A DNA stretch of 64,000 nucleotides from Mariaggregatimicrobium sp964498785 (lineage in GTDB: Bacteria; Zhuqueibacterota; Zhuqueibacteria; Thermofontimicrobiales; Thiofontviventaceae): positions 34,872 through 98,871 of the forward strand of contig CAZCJL010000011.1 of NCBI GenBank assembly GCA_964498785.1, read 5' to 3'. The position numbers and the translations under genes are program-made. Below are positions 44,792 to 53,377 of the stretch, piece by piece. The notes under the pieces are model-generated. The model worked only from the letters and a program-made list of their open reading frames with translations, ran no database searches and was not told the origin of the DNA. Position 1 is the stretch's first letter. Each line of letters starts with the position of its first letter.

Positions 44792-46066
44792 TTAACGAAT
44801 CGGAAAATTGCTAAAACTAATCACATACGAATTGAATTTTGTATTATCGAGCGGGTGGCCTTCAATCCCATCGATTTCACTGTAATGTTGTTCGACGTTT
44901 AAGTTCATGAATAATTTTAGTAAAAAATTATCTGTTGCCACAGGTTCTTTTAACGCAATCAATAATTTGAGAGGTTGCAGAAAATTGATACCGTATCCAC
45001 GGGTTTTGTACATCACCTTTCCCTCGATGTCGTCATAGCGTCCCCTTCTTAAACTGAAAATATTGGCGAAATCGTATTGCCATCCTTTTTTGGTGATTGC
45101 TTTTTCATTTGCTTTGCCAAGCAGAATAGTATTCCAAAAGCTGATGTCTTTCAGCCCGTTGACATATTCCGATGGTTTGTTTGTATGAGTTTCGATAAGC
45201 AGATCATCGGCTTCTCTTGCCCAGCGAAATGAAAACAGATCGATCAGATTATTTTTAAAATTGAATTTCAAGCCGGTGTCGATATTCATTCCCACGGAGG
45301 TATTTCTGGGGATGGGATCTGCCTGACTTGCATCGATATAAGCGACTTTGTCTCCGATATTGGTTACACTGTAGTAAAGTCCGGGGACGAAGTACGGTTT
45401 CATTGCGAATAGATGTTCCGTATTGATCAACGCAAATCGTTCTGCCAGTTCGATAACCGGAATTTTGAGAATAAAACCGAGATCATAAGCATTTGTTTCT
45501 ACTAATGCACCGGGAGCAAGGTTGGATTTAATATTCTTGTGATTGTAGCCAATACTCGCTCTCAAAATATAATCAACTGCGAATGACATACTAAGATCGC
45601 GCGATTCGTCCCAACTATCAAAATATCCTAATGGTTCCGGGCTGTCCTCTCCGGTAATAATCTGTTCCCCTATATCAAATCTTCTAAAATTGTAACCAAT
45701 GCCATAAGAAACCGGAATTCCGATAACATCTTTCAGATTAATCCCTGCTGTAAAAGAATTACAATGAAAGTTCAGGTCTCCGGCGAAAGAGGGCAGCCAT
45801 TCAATTTCGGGAGAATTAAACGACGACGCAAAGTAGTAATTCTGCGCCATTAAACCGACATTTGCCGGGTTGAAAAGTGTTGCCATGGGATCGTCGCCAA
45901 GTACGTTGCCATACGTTTGACCCATTGCATTTGCCTGCGGCGAGGGTGAAATTAACAAAAAAAGAAGAGTAGCTTCTGAGACAGCGAAAACCGAGCTTGA
46001 AAAAGTAATTAAAAATAAGAGACAGAAAATAAACCGACGGAATTTCTTCGCGGAAATATTCATCAT
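44792..46066 (-). CDS. PorV-like outer membrane beta-barrel protein
   Basis: The 424-aa protein has a signal peptide (to about 30). The mature N-terminus has the PorV/PorQ-type segment ATLLFLLISPSPQANAMGQTYGNV...DDPMATLFNPANVGL, followed by a barrel with aromatic strands. PorV escorts T9SS cargo at the outer membrane and works with PorU, so the protein fits a genome with many T9SS substrates. It could also be one of the many PorV paralogues with other roles. It ends the phosphatidate operon, 17 bases after plsY, and is followed by a good terminator. Two start ATGs are adjacent; both suit the AAGGAG site. Confidence 0.75.
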   Translation of the reverse strand: MMNISAKKFRRFIFCLLFLITFSSSVFAVSEATLLFLLISPSPQANAMGQTYGNVLGDDPMATLFNPANVGLMAQNYYFASSFNSPEIEWLPSFAGDLNFHCNSFTAGINLKDVIGIPVSYGIGYNFRRFDIGEQIITGEDSPEPLGYFDSWDESRDLSMSFAVDYILRASIGYNHKNIKSNLAPGALVETNAYDLGFILKIPVIELAERFALINTEHLFAMKPYFVPGLYYSVTNIGDKVAYIDASQADPIPRNTSVGMNIDTGLKFNFKNNLIDLFSFRWAREADDLLIETHTNKPSEYVNGLKDISFWNTILLGKANEKAITKKGWQYDFANIFSLRRGRYDDIEGKVMYKTRGYGINFLQPLKLLIALKEPVATDNFLLKLFMNLNVEQHYSEIDGIEGHPLDNTKFNSYVISFSNFPIR

Positions 46067-46083
46067 TTTCTCCTTAAATTTAA

Positions 46084-46722
46084 TTATTTATTTTTCTTTT
46101 TGAAGCTGATTTTATTTTCTTCGCCTTTGAGAATGCGCTTAATGTTGCTGCGATGGGTAAAAACGATGAGAACAGCGATAAATATGCTGAAATAGAGCAA
46201 TACCGGAGAGACAGCAACATCAAAATAAGCAGACATGATGTACAAAACAATTGGAAGACATAATGCGGCAATTATGGACCCCACGGAAACCATGCGACCA
46301 ATGAGAATAACGATGAAGAAGATTCCGAGACAAATTAACGCCGCTACCGGGTAAAGTGCGACGATCATTCCTGCGCCTGTTCCCACGCCTTTTCCTCCGC
46401 GGAAACCGGCAAAAAGAGTCCAGATGTGACCGAAAATAGCAGAGAGACCGGCAATGATTTGAACGACCTCTGGTTGCCAGCTAATGGGATCAATTCGAAT
46501 CTGGGAAACGAACAGCGTTGCAACTGCGCCTTTTAATACATCAATCAGCATGACTGAGAGACCGAGTTTCCAACCCAATACCCTCATGGCGTTTGTTCCG
46601 CCGGCATTACCACTGCCATGTTCTCTGATATCGATCCCCCGAAAAACTTTGGAAAAAATAATACTCGTCGGGATTGAACCGACAAGATAGCTCAACAAAA
46701 TAATCACGATTATTGAGATCAC
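46084..46722 (-). CDS. plsY: Acyl-phosphate:glycerol-3-phosphate acyltransferase PlsY
   Basis: PlsY is an integral membrane enzyme that moves an acyl group from acyl-phosphate to glycerol 3-phosphate, making lysophosphatidate. The 212-aa protein has the family motifs SYLVGSIPTSIIFSK, HGSGNAGGTNAMRVLG and the central GFRGGKGVGTG, plus about six membrane helices. The start is GTG at 46722 behind AGGGG. It sits 14 bases after a gene that fuses fatty acid kinase parts, which would supply the acyl-phosphate. Confidence 0.93.
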   Translation of the reverse strand: MISIIVIILLSYLVGSIPTSIIFSKVFRGIDIREHGSGNAGGTNAMRVLGWKLGLSVMLIDVLKGAVATLFVSQIRIDPISWQPEVVQIIAGLSAIFGHIWTLFAGFRGGKGVGTGAGMIVALYPVAALICLGIFFIVILIGRMVSVGSIIAALCLPIVLYIMSAYFDVAVSPVLLYFSIFIAVLIVFTHRSNIKRILKGEENKISFKKKNK

Positions 46723-46736
46723 TGAATATCCCCTTT

Positions 46737-48515
46737 TTATTTATATCCTAACAAGGCGACTGCCGCGGCGCCCGGCCCTGCGTGTACACCAAGTACCGGT
46801 GCTGCTTCAACAATCGGAATGTCTTTCACGTTAAACATCTGTTTTAATTGTACTGCAAGCCATTCCGCTTGTTCCACAGCATCCGTGTGAGCCACCATGA
46901 ATTTTACTTTTCGAAAAGATTTTGCTTTTTCTGCTACCAGATTTAGCGTTTTTTTCATTGCAGATTTATAACCAATTGCTTTACCGGCAGGTTTAACATA
47001 ACCATCGCGGTCAAAGGTGATAATCGGTTTTAAATTCAGCATTTTCGCTACTAAATACTTTTGCCTGGTAACTCGCCCGCCTTTCATCAGATAATCGAGT
47101 GTTGGTAGCGGAACGTACAGATAAGCATTTTTGATCGCTAATTTGGTGCGACGGATGGTCTCTTCTAAATTGCATCCTTCACTTATAGCTTTAACAGTTT
47201 CCATGATAATAAGTCCGAGGGCGATGGAAACCGTTTTTCCGTCAAGGCAGATAATTTTGTTTTCTCCGAATGTCTCGGATGAGTTTACTGCTGACTGAAA
47301 TGTACCACTGGCAACTGCTGGCAAATGAATTGACAACACATGTTTGCATTTTTTAATAATATTTTCATAGACTTCCTTATAAGAGCCTAACGCTGGCTGA
47401 GATGTTGACGGATGAAATTCTGATTCAATCAATTTTCGGTAAAATTCTGCCGTTGTGATATCCACTTTATCCCGGAATGTTTCTGGCCCAAACGACAATC
47501 TCGTGGGAATAATGTGAATATCGTGCTGTTTTACAATTAGTTGCGGTAGGTCACATGAGCTGTCTGTCACAATGCCAATTTCTTTTAGCGGGTAAAGATG
47601 GTCATGCTGATCAATCATATTATCGACTTTGCGTTTTTCAATAGTTCCGAATTGCTCTAATATGCTAAAAACAGTCTCTGGCTCATTGGTATGAATATGA
47701 ATTCGAAATAAGTTATGAGTATTAGCAACAATTAAAGATTTTCCCATAGGTTTTAATAATGATTCCAGTTTCGCTCTGTCAGCGTTTTGGCTACTGAGAA
47801 CACACTCAGTGCAATATTTAAAATCCAGATGTTGGTGGCCAATTTTAGGAGCAATGAAGTTTTCGACGTCAATCATTTTTTCTGAAATAACAATTTTTCC
47901 CTTATCAATAAAATGAGTAATTCCTTCCAAAAGATGAACAAAGCCCTGGGCTCCTGCATCGACAACTCCTGATTTCGCCAGGATTTTCAATTTTTGGGGC
48001 GTATCTGCAAGCGATTTACGTGCTGTTTCCAGTGACCTTTGTAAAATTTCGGCAAAGTCCGAATGTTTGTGACAAAGCTCTTCAACTTGTCGCGACCAAT
48101 CTTTGATCACAGTTAAAATGGTTCCCTCTTGCGGCTCACTCATTGCTTTATAAGCAGAGATGCGGGCTTTTCGAACTGCCTCAGCAAAAGTATGCGTGGA
48201 AATTTTTAGTTTACCATCCAGTGACTCCGCAAATCCATTAAAAAATTGCGCTAAAATAACACCGGAATTTCCCTGCGCTCCCATGAGAGCTGATTTCGCC
48301 ATTCTCAGGCTTACATGTTCGATTGAGCGGTTTGAACATGACGCCAGGTCCTCGGATATACAATTCATTGTGGACGCCATATTGATGCCGGTATCACCAT
48401 CTGGTACCGGAAATACGTTTATTTTGTTTAAATGATCTTGCATTCTGTTAACGACTTTAGTGCCTGCGATAATTGCCTGTTTTAATCTTACACCATCAAG
48501 ATAACGTATTTTCAT
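46737..48515 (-). CDS. FakA-FakB fusion: DhaL/DAK2 kinase plus DegV fatty-acid carrier
   Basis: The 592-aa protein starts with a DhaL/DAK2 kinase domain (NVFPVPDGDTGINMASTM; ALMGAQGNSGVILAQFF; residues about 1-200) that binds ADP/ATP and Mg2+. A FakA-type middle region follows (IHIHTNEPETVFSILEQFG; about 240-300). The C-terminal part from about 310 is a DegV domain (IGIVTDSSCDLP; a serine in STSQPALGSYKEV; MKGGRVTRQK) that holds a fatty acid. In firmicutes FakA and FakB are separate and together phosphorylate free fatty acids. Here they are one chain. The flanking PlsC and PlsY strongly support this role. Confidence 0.88.
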   Translation of the reverse strand: MKIRYLDGVRLKQAIIAGTKVVNRMQDHLNKINVFPVPDGDTGINMASTMNCISEDLASCSNRSIEHVSLRMAKSALMGAQGNSGVILAQFFNGFAESLDGKLKISTHTFAEAVRKARISAYKAMSEPQEGTILTVIKDWSRQVEELCHKHSDFAEILQRSLETARKSLADTPQKLKILAKSGVVDAGAQGFVHLLEGITHFIDKGKIVISEKMIDVENFIAPKIGHQHLDFKYCTECVLSSQNADRAKLESLLKPMGKSLIVANTHNLFRIHIHTNEPETVFSILEQFGTIEKRKVDNMIDQHDHLYPLKEIGIVTDSSCDLPQLIVKQHDIHIIPTRLSFGPETFRDKVDITTAEFYRKLIESEFHPSTSQPALGSYKEVYENIIKKCKHVLSIHLPAVASGTFQSAVNSSETFGENKIICLDGKTVSIALGLIIMETVKAISEGCNLEETIRRTKLAIKNAYLYVPLPTLDYLMKGGRVTRQKYLVAKMLNLKPIITFDRDGYVKPAGKAIGYKSAMKKTLNLVAEKAKSFRKVKFMVAHTDAVEQAEWLAVQLKQMFNVKDIPIVEAAPVLGVHAGPGAAAVALLGYK

Positions 48516-48519
48516 AAGT

Positions 48520-49227
48520 TCACCTTTCGTTCAACAATTCTGTGGTTTTTTGTCTTACCAAATCACGTAACTGGCCGGTTGTTGAATGACAGTATTGTTC
48601 GTAAGGGATGACGTCTCCGATTTTCAACACAACAGTGCCCGGTCTGACTAACAGACTGGTTACTTTTTTAATTTCATAGGAACCGAGCATCGCTGTGGGA
48701 ACGATTTCAGCTTGTGCCCGTGTCGCAAGATAAAAGGGACCTTTCATAAATGGCCGCAATTTCCCGTCCCGCGTACGATGTCCCTCTGGTAATATAATAA
48801 TTGATACACCTTTTTCAAAGTGCTCTTTTGCTTTTTCCAGGCTTTTGAGCGCATTTTTCGGATTTGAATGACTGATTGGAATATTGCCATATTTTTTGAT
48901 AATTGTTCCCCATATTGGCCAGTTAAAATGCCTGTCCAGTTCTACGCCACGAGTCAGATTGGGGATGTATCCAGTTAAAATAAAAACATCAAAAATGTTT
49001 ACATGATTGCTGGTGAAGATATATGTTTTATTTGGATCGATTTTTTCAAGTCCCTTCACTTTCACCCGAATGAAGAATGTTTTCAGAAACAATCTGGAAA
49101 TAAATTTGATAAATTTATCGCATTTATGCGGCTTGCAGATCATTGTTACGCTAATTACCAAAACAGCAAGCAGCAAAAAACCAATAATTCCCGGGATGTA
49201 TATCAGAATCGAAACAAGATATTTCAT
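48520..49227 (-). CDS. plsC: 1-acyl-sn-glycerol-3-phosphate acyltransferase
   Basis: The 235-aa protein has a membrane-associated N-terminus. The HX4D active site reads NHVNIFD, and the substrate motif is ILPEGHRTRDGKLRPFMKGPF. PlsC adds the second acyl chain to lysophosphatidate to make phosphatidate at the inner membrane. The stop of the diacylglycerol kinase gene and this start overlap as TAATG, so translation is coupled, and the fusion kinase follows four bases later. Together the three genes cover steps of phosphatidate formation. Confidence 0.92.
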   Translation of the reverse strand: MKYLVSILIYIPGIIGFLLLAVLVISVTMICKPHKCDKFIKFISRLFLKTFFIRVKVKGLEKIDPNKTYIFTSNHVNIFDVFILTGYIPNLTRGVELDRHFNWPIWGTIIKKYGNIPISHSNPKNALKSLEKAKEHFEKGVSIIILPEGHRTRDGKLRPFMKGPFYLATRAQAEIVPTAMLGSYEIKKVTSLLVRPGTVVLKIGDVIPYEQYCHSTTGQLRDLVRQKTTELLNER

Positions 49228-50111
49228 TAGCCAAACATCCGAACTTTATTAGGTAATACTTTCACTTCAATTGGAGTTGAGCCAAAAACTTCGCCATCAG
49301 GTGTCAAAATCTGTGGTTTATCTGTTTTGGCGATAATATGCTTTGCCTTAAATACCTCTACTTCTTCCATTTCCACATGAGTTCCTTTAAAAATTTTGGG
49401 AAATGCATTTAATAATTTAGTTCGGGAGACCTTATTTAACAGAACCACATCCAGGAAGCCATCATCGATTTCAGCGCCCGGCGCCATAATCATATCGCCT
49501 CCGGTACAGGTAGAGTTACTAATTTCCACAAATGTATTTTCCCTGTGATATGTTTTACCATCAATCGTAATATCCAGATGCGTTGATGATAGAATGATGA
49601 CTTCTTCCAATACTCCGAAAATATAGCTCAAATCGCCAAACATTTTATATTTGCGCGCACGGTGTGCAACGTTGGAAACAAATCCAAATCCTAAAATATT
49701 GATGAAATAATGTTCTCCGCCCTGGTAAGAGAAGAAACCTACATCCACAGGCTTTGTATTCCCTGATAATATTTTTTCAAGCGCATCTTCAGGCGTTTGG
49801 ATTCCCATGTCCTTTATGAAAGAATTGCCGGTTCCCACTGGTATCTGTCCCAGGGGGACGGAGAAATTTTCATGTGTTTTAAATAATCCATTGATTAATT
49901 CAAAAAGAGTACCATCGCCGCCAACTCCGATTATTCCATCGTAACTTTCGACATCCACTGCGCACATAAGCTCTGTAATATGTCCCGGGTATTCCGATAC
50001 AGTGACCACCGGTTCAATATCATACGATTTAAAAGATTGAGCAGCCTGTTCAGAAACTTTCAACCCTTTGCCTTTACCAGCAGCCGGATTTGTTACTAAA
50101 AGTAGTTTCAT
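49227..50111 (-). CDS. Diacylglycerol kinase / lipid kinase, DagK-YegS family
   Basis: The catalytic domain shows NPAAGKGKG near the start, GVGGDGTLFELINGLF for ATP binding and PVGTGNSFIKDMGI. The C-terminal domain has MAPGAEIDDGFLDVVLLN. The family phosphorylates diacylglycerol or other lipids with ATP. At 294 aa the length is normal. It heads the operon of plsC, the FakA-FakB fusion, plsY and the PorV-like gene. A promoter (50165-50193) lies upstream. Confidence 0.9.
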   Translation of the reverse strand: MKLLLVTNPAAGKGKGLKVSEQAAQSFKSYDIEPVVTVSEYPGHITELMCAVDVESYDGIIGVGGDGTLFELINGLFKTHENFSVPLGQIPVGTGNSFIKDMGIQTPEDALEKILSGNTKPVDVGFFSYQGGEHYFINILGFGFVSNVAHRARKYKMFGDLSYIFGVLEEVIILSSTHLDITIDGKTYHRENTFVEISNSTCTGGDMIMAPGAEIDDGFLDVVLLNKVSRTKLLNAFPKIFKGTHVEMEEVEVFKAKHIIAKTDKPQILTPDGEVFGSTPIEVKVLPNKVRMFG

Positions 50112-50164
50112 AACTCTCTGCCTGGATGTTAGTTAATGCAAATTTTTCAAAAATTTAATAAAGC

Positions 50165-50193
50165 AATATAAGAAAAATATTTACTATTTGCAA
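50165..50193 (-). promoter_or_regulatory. Sigma-70-type promoter of the phosphatidate operon
   Basis: TTGCAA (50188-50193) and TATATT (50165-50170) are 17 bases apart on the minus strand. TTGCAA is symmetric and could also serve the divergent rtcA gene, whose -10 would be a weak TAAATT near 50210. Confidence 0.6.
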
Positions 50194-50248
50194 ATTAAAA
50201 ATATTTTTCTAAATTATTTGATGAATTATCAACAGGATAGACTTAAAA

Positions 50249-51274
50249 ATGATCAAAATTGACGGTTCTCAAGGAGAAGGTGGGGGGCAAGTTTTACGAA
50301 GCAGCCTTACATTAGCCATTCTTACTGGCCAATCGTTTGAAATTTACAACATTCGGTTGAATCGAAAAAAGCCGGGTTTGCAACCGCAGCACTTAAAATG
50401 CGTTGAAGCAGCAACTGCTATAACTAAGGCTGACCAGAAAGGCGCCGCGATTGGTTCAACGCGATTGATTTTTTCGCCAGGTAAAGCCATTGCCGGAGAT
50501 TATCAGGTTGATATTGGTACAGCAGGGTCGACATCACTTGTTTTACAAACGATTTTTTTACCATTGGCTTTTTCTGAAAGGGAATCAACAATTACGATTA
50601 CAGGCGGGACACATGTACCGTGGAGCCCGGTATTTCATTATCTCGATTTACAATGGCTTCCAATCCTTCGGCGACTGGGTTTTAATATAAAAATTACACT
50701 CAAACAGGCGGGATTCTATCCAAGAGGGGGTGGTAGAATTATTGCACATATCAAACCCGCTTCCCGGCTTAAACCACTTGATTTGCTTGAACGGGGCAAA
50801 TTAACGAAAATATGGGGAATTTCAGCAGCAGCGAATCTTGATGCGAGCATCATTGAACGTCAAAAAAATCAAATATTAAAACGGCTTTCCGGGAGGAATA
50901 TTAAGTGCGATATCCAAAAAGAAGCCATGCCATCCAAATGGAAAAATACAATGGCATTGTTATATGCAGGATATGAAAATGGAGGCGGATGTTTCACAGC
51001 TCTTGGCGCGTTGGGAAAACGTGCGGAAAAAGTAGCAGATGAAGCTGTTGATGCATTGCTTGAATATCTGGATACATCTGCCTGTGTCGATAAATATCTG
51101 GCAGATCAATTACTATTGCCGCTTGTATTTATTAATGGAAAATCACACTATCGCACAGCGCAAATAACGCGTCATCTGCTTACCAATCGCGAGGTAATAC
51201 AACAATTTACGAATGTAGGAATTCGCATCGAAGGGGCATTGGGTCAGGAAGGTGTTGTCCACATTGGTTCGTAA
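50249..51274 (+). CDS. rtcA: RNA 3'-terminal phosphate cyclase
   Basis: The enzyme converts an RNA 3' phosphate to a 2',3'-cyclic phosphate with ATP through an AMP-linked histidine. The 341-aa product has the family segments IDGSQGEGGGQVLRSSL, RKKPGLQPQH, GTAGSTSLVLQT and FYPRGGG. The nucleophilic histidine lies in TRHLLTN near the C-terminus. No rtcB or rtcR lies nearby; the sigma-54 regulator at the left end is NtrC-like, not RtcR. An AGGAT site precedes the ATG. It faces the amylase gene, with a 17-base gap. Confidence 0.93.
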   Translation: MIKIDGSQGEGGGQVLRSSLTLAILTGQSFEIYNIRLNRKKPGLQPQHLKCVEAATAITKADQKGAAIGSTRLIFSPGKAIAGDYQVDIGTAGSTSLVLQTIFLPLAFSERESTITITGGTHVPWSPVFHYLDLQWLPILRRLGFNIKITLKQAGFYPRGGGRIIAHIKPASRLKPLDLLERGKLTKIWGISAAANLDASIIERQKNQILKRLSGRNIKCDIQKEAMPSKWKNTMALLYAGYENGGGCFTALGALGKRAEKVADEAVDALLEYLDTSACVDKYLADQLLLPLVFINGKSHYRTAQITRHLLTNREVIQQFTNVGIRIEGALGQEGVVHIGS

Positions 51275-51291
51275 TTCCCGGATTATTTTTA

Positions 51292-52632
51292 TCATTCTGA
51301 AACAATAATTTTACCACCATAAGGTGGCAGGACCAGATTCCATTTGGTCATTTTAGTTTTTACCTCCGACAGTGTTTGAATATCAAATACTTTCCAGGTT
51401 ATATTATTGTCAATTGGTTGCTGCAAGGAAACAGCGCTATCAAAATCTTTTAAATTAAGAACAACAATCGCTTTTTGCGCTCCCAGTGAACGGCTAAATG
51501 ATAGAATATGTTCTGGTTTATCATTTTCGATAATATGTGTTTCACCATCAGTGAAGACCTTGTTTTCTTTGCGCAAAGATATTAGGGACCGATAGAATTT
51601 TTTTGTATCGTTGGCGCCTTTCACTTTCCAGTTGATCGGATTTTTATCAAACAATGTTAAATGTTTCGAGTCGCCGGTTTCCTGACCATTATAAAGCAAC
51701 GGAATACCATCCAACGTAAACGTGATCGCTGAATAAGGTTTATAAGAATTGGCCCCGAATTTGTACGTGGCGCGTGCCTGGTCATGATTTTCGAGGAAAC
51801 GGAGTCGTAATGCGTTTTGTGGAAATTCACGAATGCGCTGGTCAATTAAATTTGCGGCATCCGCTGCAGTCGCAGAGTCATTATAAACATCATACAATTT
51901 ATAGTAGAGCAACCAGTCATAGGTTACATCAAAACTATTTAAATGCATTTCAGGATCTTCCCATTCTGCTAACATGAAAAAATCAGGATAGACCTTTTTT
52001 AGCTCCTGTCGCAGTTCAACCCAGAAATCTTCGGGAACCATGCCGGCGACGTCACAACGGTAACCATCAATTTTGAACTCTTTCGCCCAATACAGTGCAA
52101 CACCCTTAATGTATTTTCTAAGTTCTTTATTTTCATAATTAAAATCAATGACATCTGACCATCCGGGAATTTCTCTGGAGAAATTTCCGTTATCATCCTG
52201 CTTAAACCAATTCGGATGGTTTTTTACTTCCACATGATCATTTGCAGCATGGTTCGCAACAAAATCCATGATGATGCGCATATCCAGTTCGTGGCATGTA
52301 TTCACCAGTTCTTTAAAATCGTCTTTATTTCCATATTCGGGATTGATACGATAAAAGTCGCGAATTGCATACGGGCTGCCGAGAGGTCCTTTTCGTTTCA
52401 GATGACCGATGAGGTGTATAGGCATCAGCCAGATAATGTCGATACCGAACTCTTTAAGTTCCGGTAATTTTTTTGTCAGGGATTGTATCGTCCCGTCTTT
52501 GCTAAACGAGCGTATATAGACTTCGTACATTATTGCAGATCTCGCCCATGATGGAGAAGGCATGCTATTTAAATTTTCATACGATTTATCTCGCTGAATT
52601 ATTCCAAATTTTTCAATCGATGTAATAGGCAT
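51292..52632 (-). CDS. GH13 alpha-amylase-family glycoside hydrolase, cytoplasmic
   Basis: The 446-aa enzyme contains the GH13 conserved regions: DFVANH, the nucleophile in DGYRCDVAGM, the acid/base glutamate in MLAEWEDP and the third acid in LENHDQ. There is no signal peptide or sorting domain, unlike the secreted proteins of this window, so it should act on cytosolic alpha-glucans. Its exact specificity cannot be judged. The start has AGGAG eight bases upstream and follows a PIG-L deacetylase gene ten bases away, so the two are likely co-transcribed. Confidence 0.92.
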   Translation of the reverse strand: MPITSIEKFGIIQRDKSYENLNSMPSPSWARSAIMYEVYIRSFSKDGTIQSLTKKLPELKEFGIDIIWLMPIHLIGHLKRKGPLGSPYAIRDFYRINPEYGNKDDFKELVNTCHELDMRIIMDFVANHAANDHVEVKNHPNWFKQDDNGNFSREIPGWSDVIDFNYENKELRKYIKGVALYWAKEFKIDGYRCDVAGMVPEDFWVELRQELKKVYPDFFMLAEWEDPEMHLNSFDVTYDWLLYYKLYDVYNDSATAADAANLIDQRIREFPQNALRLRFLENHDQARATYKFGANSYKPYSAITFTLDGIPLLYNGQETGDSKHLTLFDKNPINWKVKGANDTKKFYRSLISLRKENKVFTDGETHIIENDKPEHILSFSRSLGAQKAIVVLNLKDFDSAVSLQQPIDNNITWKVFDIQTLSEVKTKMTKWNLVLPPYGGKIIVSE

Positions 52633-52642
52633 TACAGTTCTC

Positions 52643-53326
52643 CTATGGTAAAATGTATTTGGATTGTATCATATTTCGATATGAATTAAAGACACAGGCA
52701 TAAGAAAAATGATTTTCGCGCCCTCGTACTTTTGCTAATGCCTGATAGTAATCAATCGGTTGAATGTAATTTCCGTTTGACTGCTTGAAGTCTTCATAAC
52801 ACGTAACCATTTTGAACCAGGCATTCATATAATTACTCACATCTACATAAATTAATGGCTCAAAATCAATTTTGTCTTCGATATGCTCTGAAAAAAATAA
52901 TCCGCTTCGACCATTGCTTTTTGTCTCGGAATTGAATTGATTAAAAGCCCCGGTGACCAGACGATGCGCCAGAATGTGATCTTGTACAAGACTCTTTTTC
53001 CAGTGCGTTATCACGCATATTGGTTGTATCTTTCGGAACAATTCAATAATGAGATTTACATTCTCCCGGTTGTAACAAAAATCTTCTTTCTCGATAATGT
53101 CTGAAATAACATTAGCGTTAATTGTTGCTGCTGCATCTTCTGCTTCTACTTTTAACTGATGGCAATAGAGCTTGTTTGCAAACTGTGAAGAAAATTTGGG
53201 AGAAGTTGTCAAATAAACAATAGTAACGCTATTCCCTTTTGCTCTGTGCGCTGCGAGTACCGCGCCACAACTAATTTCCATATCGCCCGGATGAGCGCCG
53301 ATCGCTACAATGTGTTTTTTTTGCAT
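52643..53326 (-). CDS. PIG-L (LmbE-like) deacetylase
   Basis: The zinc-binding signature appears near the N-terminus as IGAHPGDMEISCGAVLAAH. A second histidine region is CVITHWKKSLVQDHILAH. The family removes acetyl groups from GlcNAc-type sugars, including the BshB/MshB steps of thiol cofactor synthesis. Here the usual AHPDD is AHPGD, which replaces the expected general base by glycine; a few subfamilies share this. The substrate is therefore unclear and activity should be tested. No bacillithiol gene is adjacent. Confidence 0.82.
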   Translation of the reverse strand: MQKKHIVAIGAHPGDMEISCGAVLAAHRAKGNSVTIVYLTTSPKFSSQFANKLYCHQLKVEAEDAAATINANVISDIIEKEDFCYNRENVNLIIELFRKIQPICVITHWKKSLVQDHILAHRLVTGAFNQFNSETKSNGRSGLFFSEHIEDKIDFEPLIYVDVSNYMNAWFKMVTCYEDFKQSNGNYIQPIDYYQALAKVRGRENHFSYACVFNSYRNMIQSKYILP

Positions 53327-53377
53327 CGTGATGTTTATCCTGGTGCTGGGTGCAATTCATAGAAGCGATGATGTATC

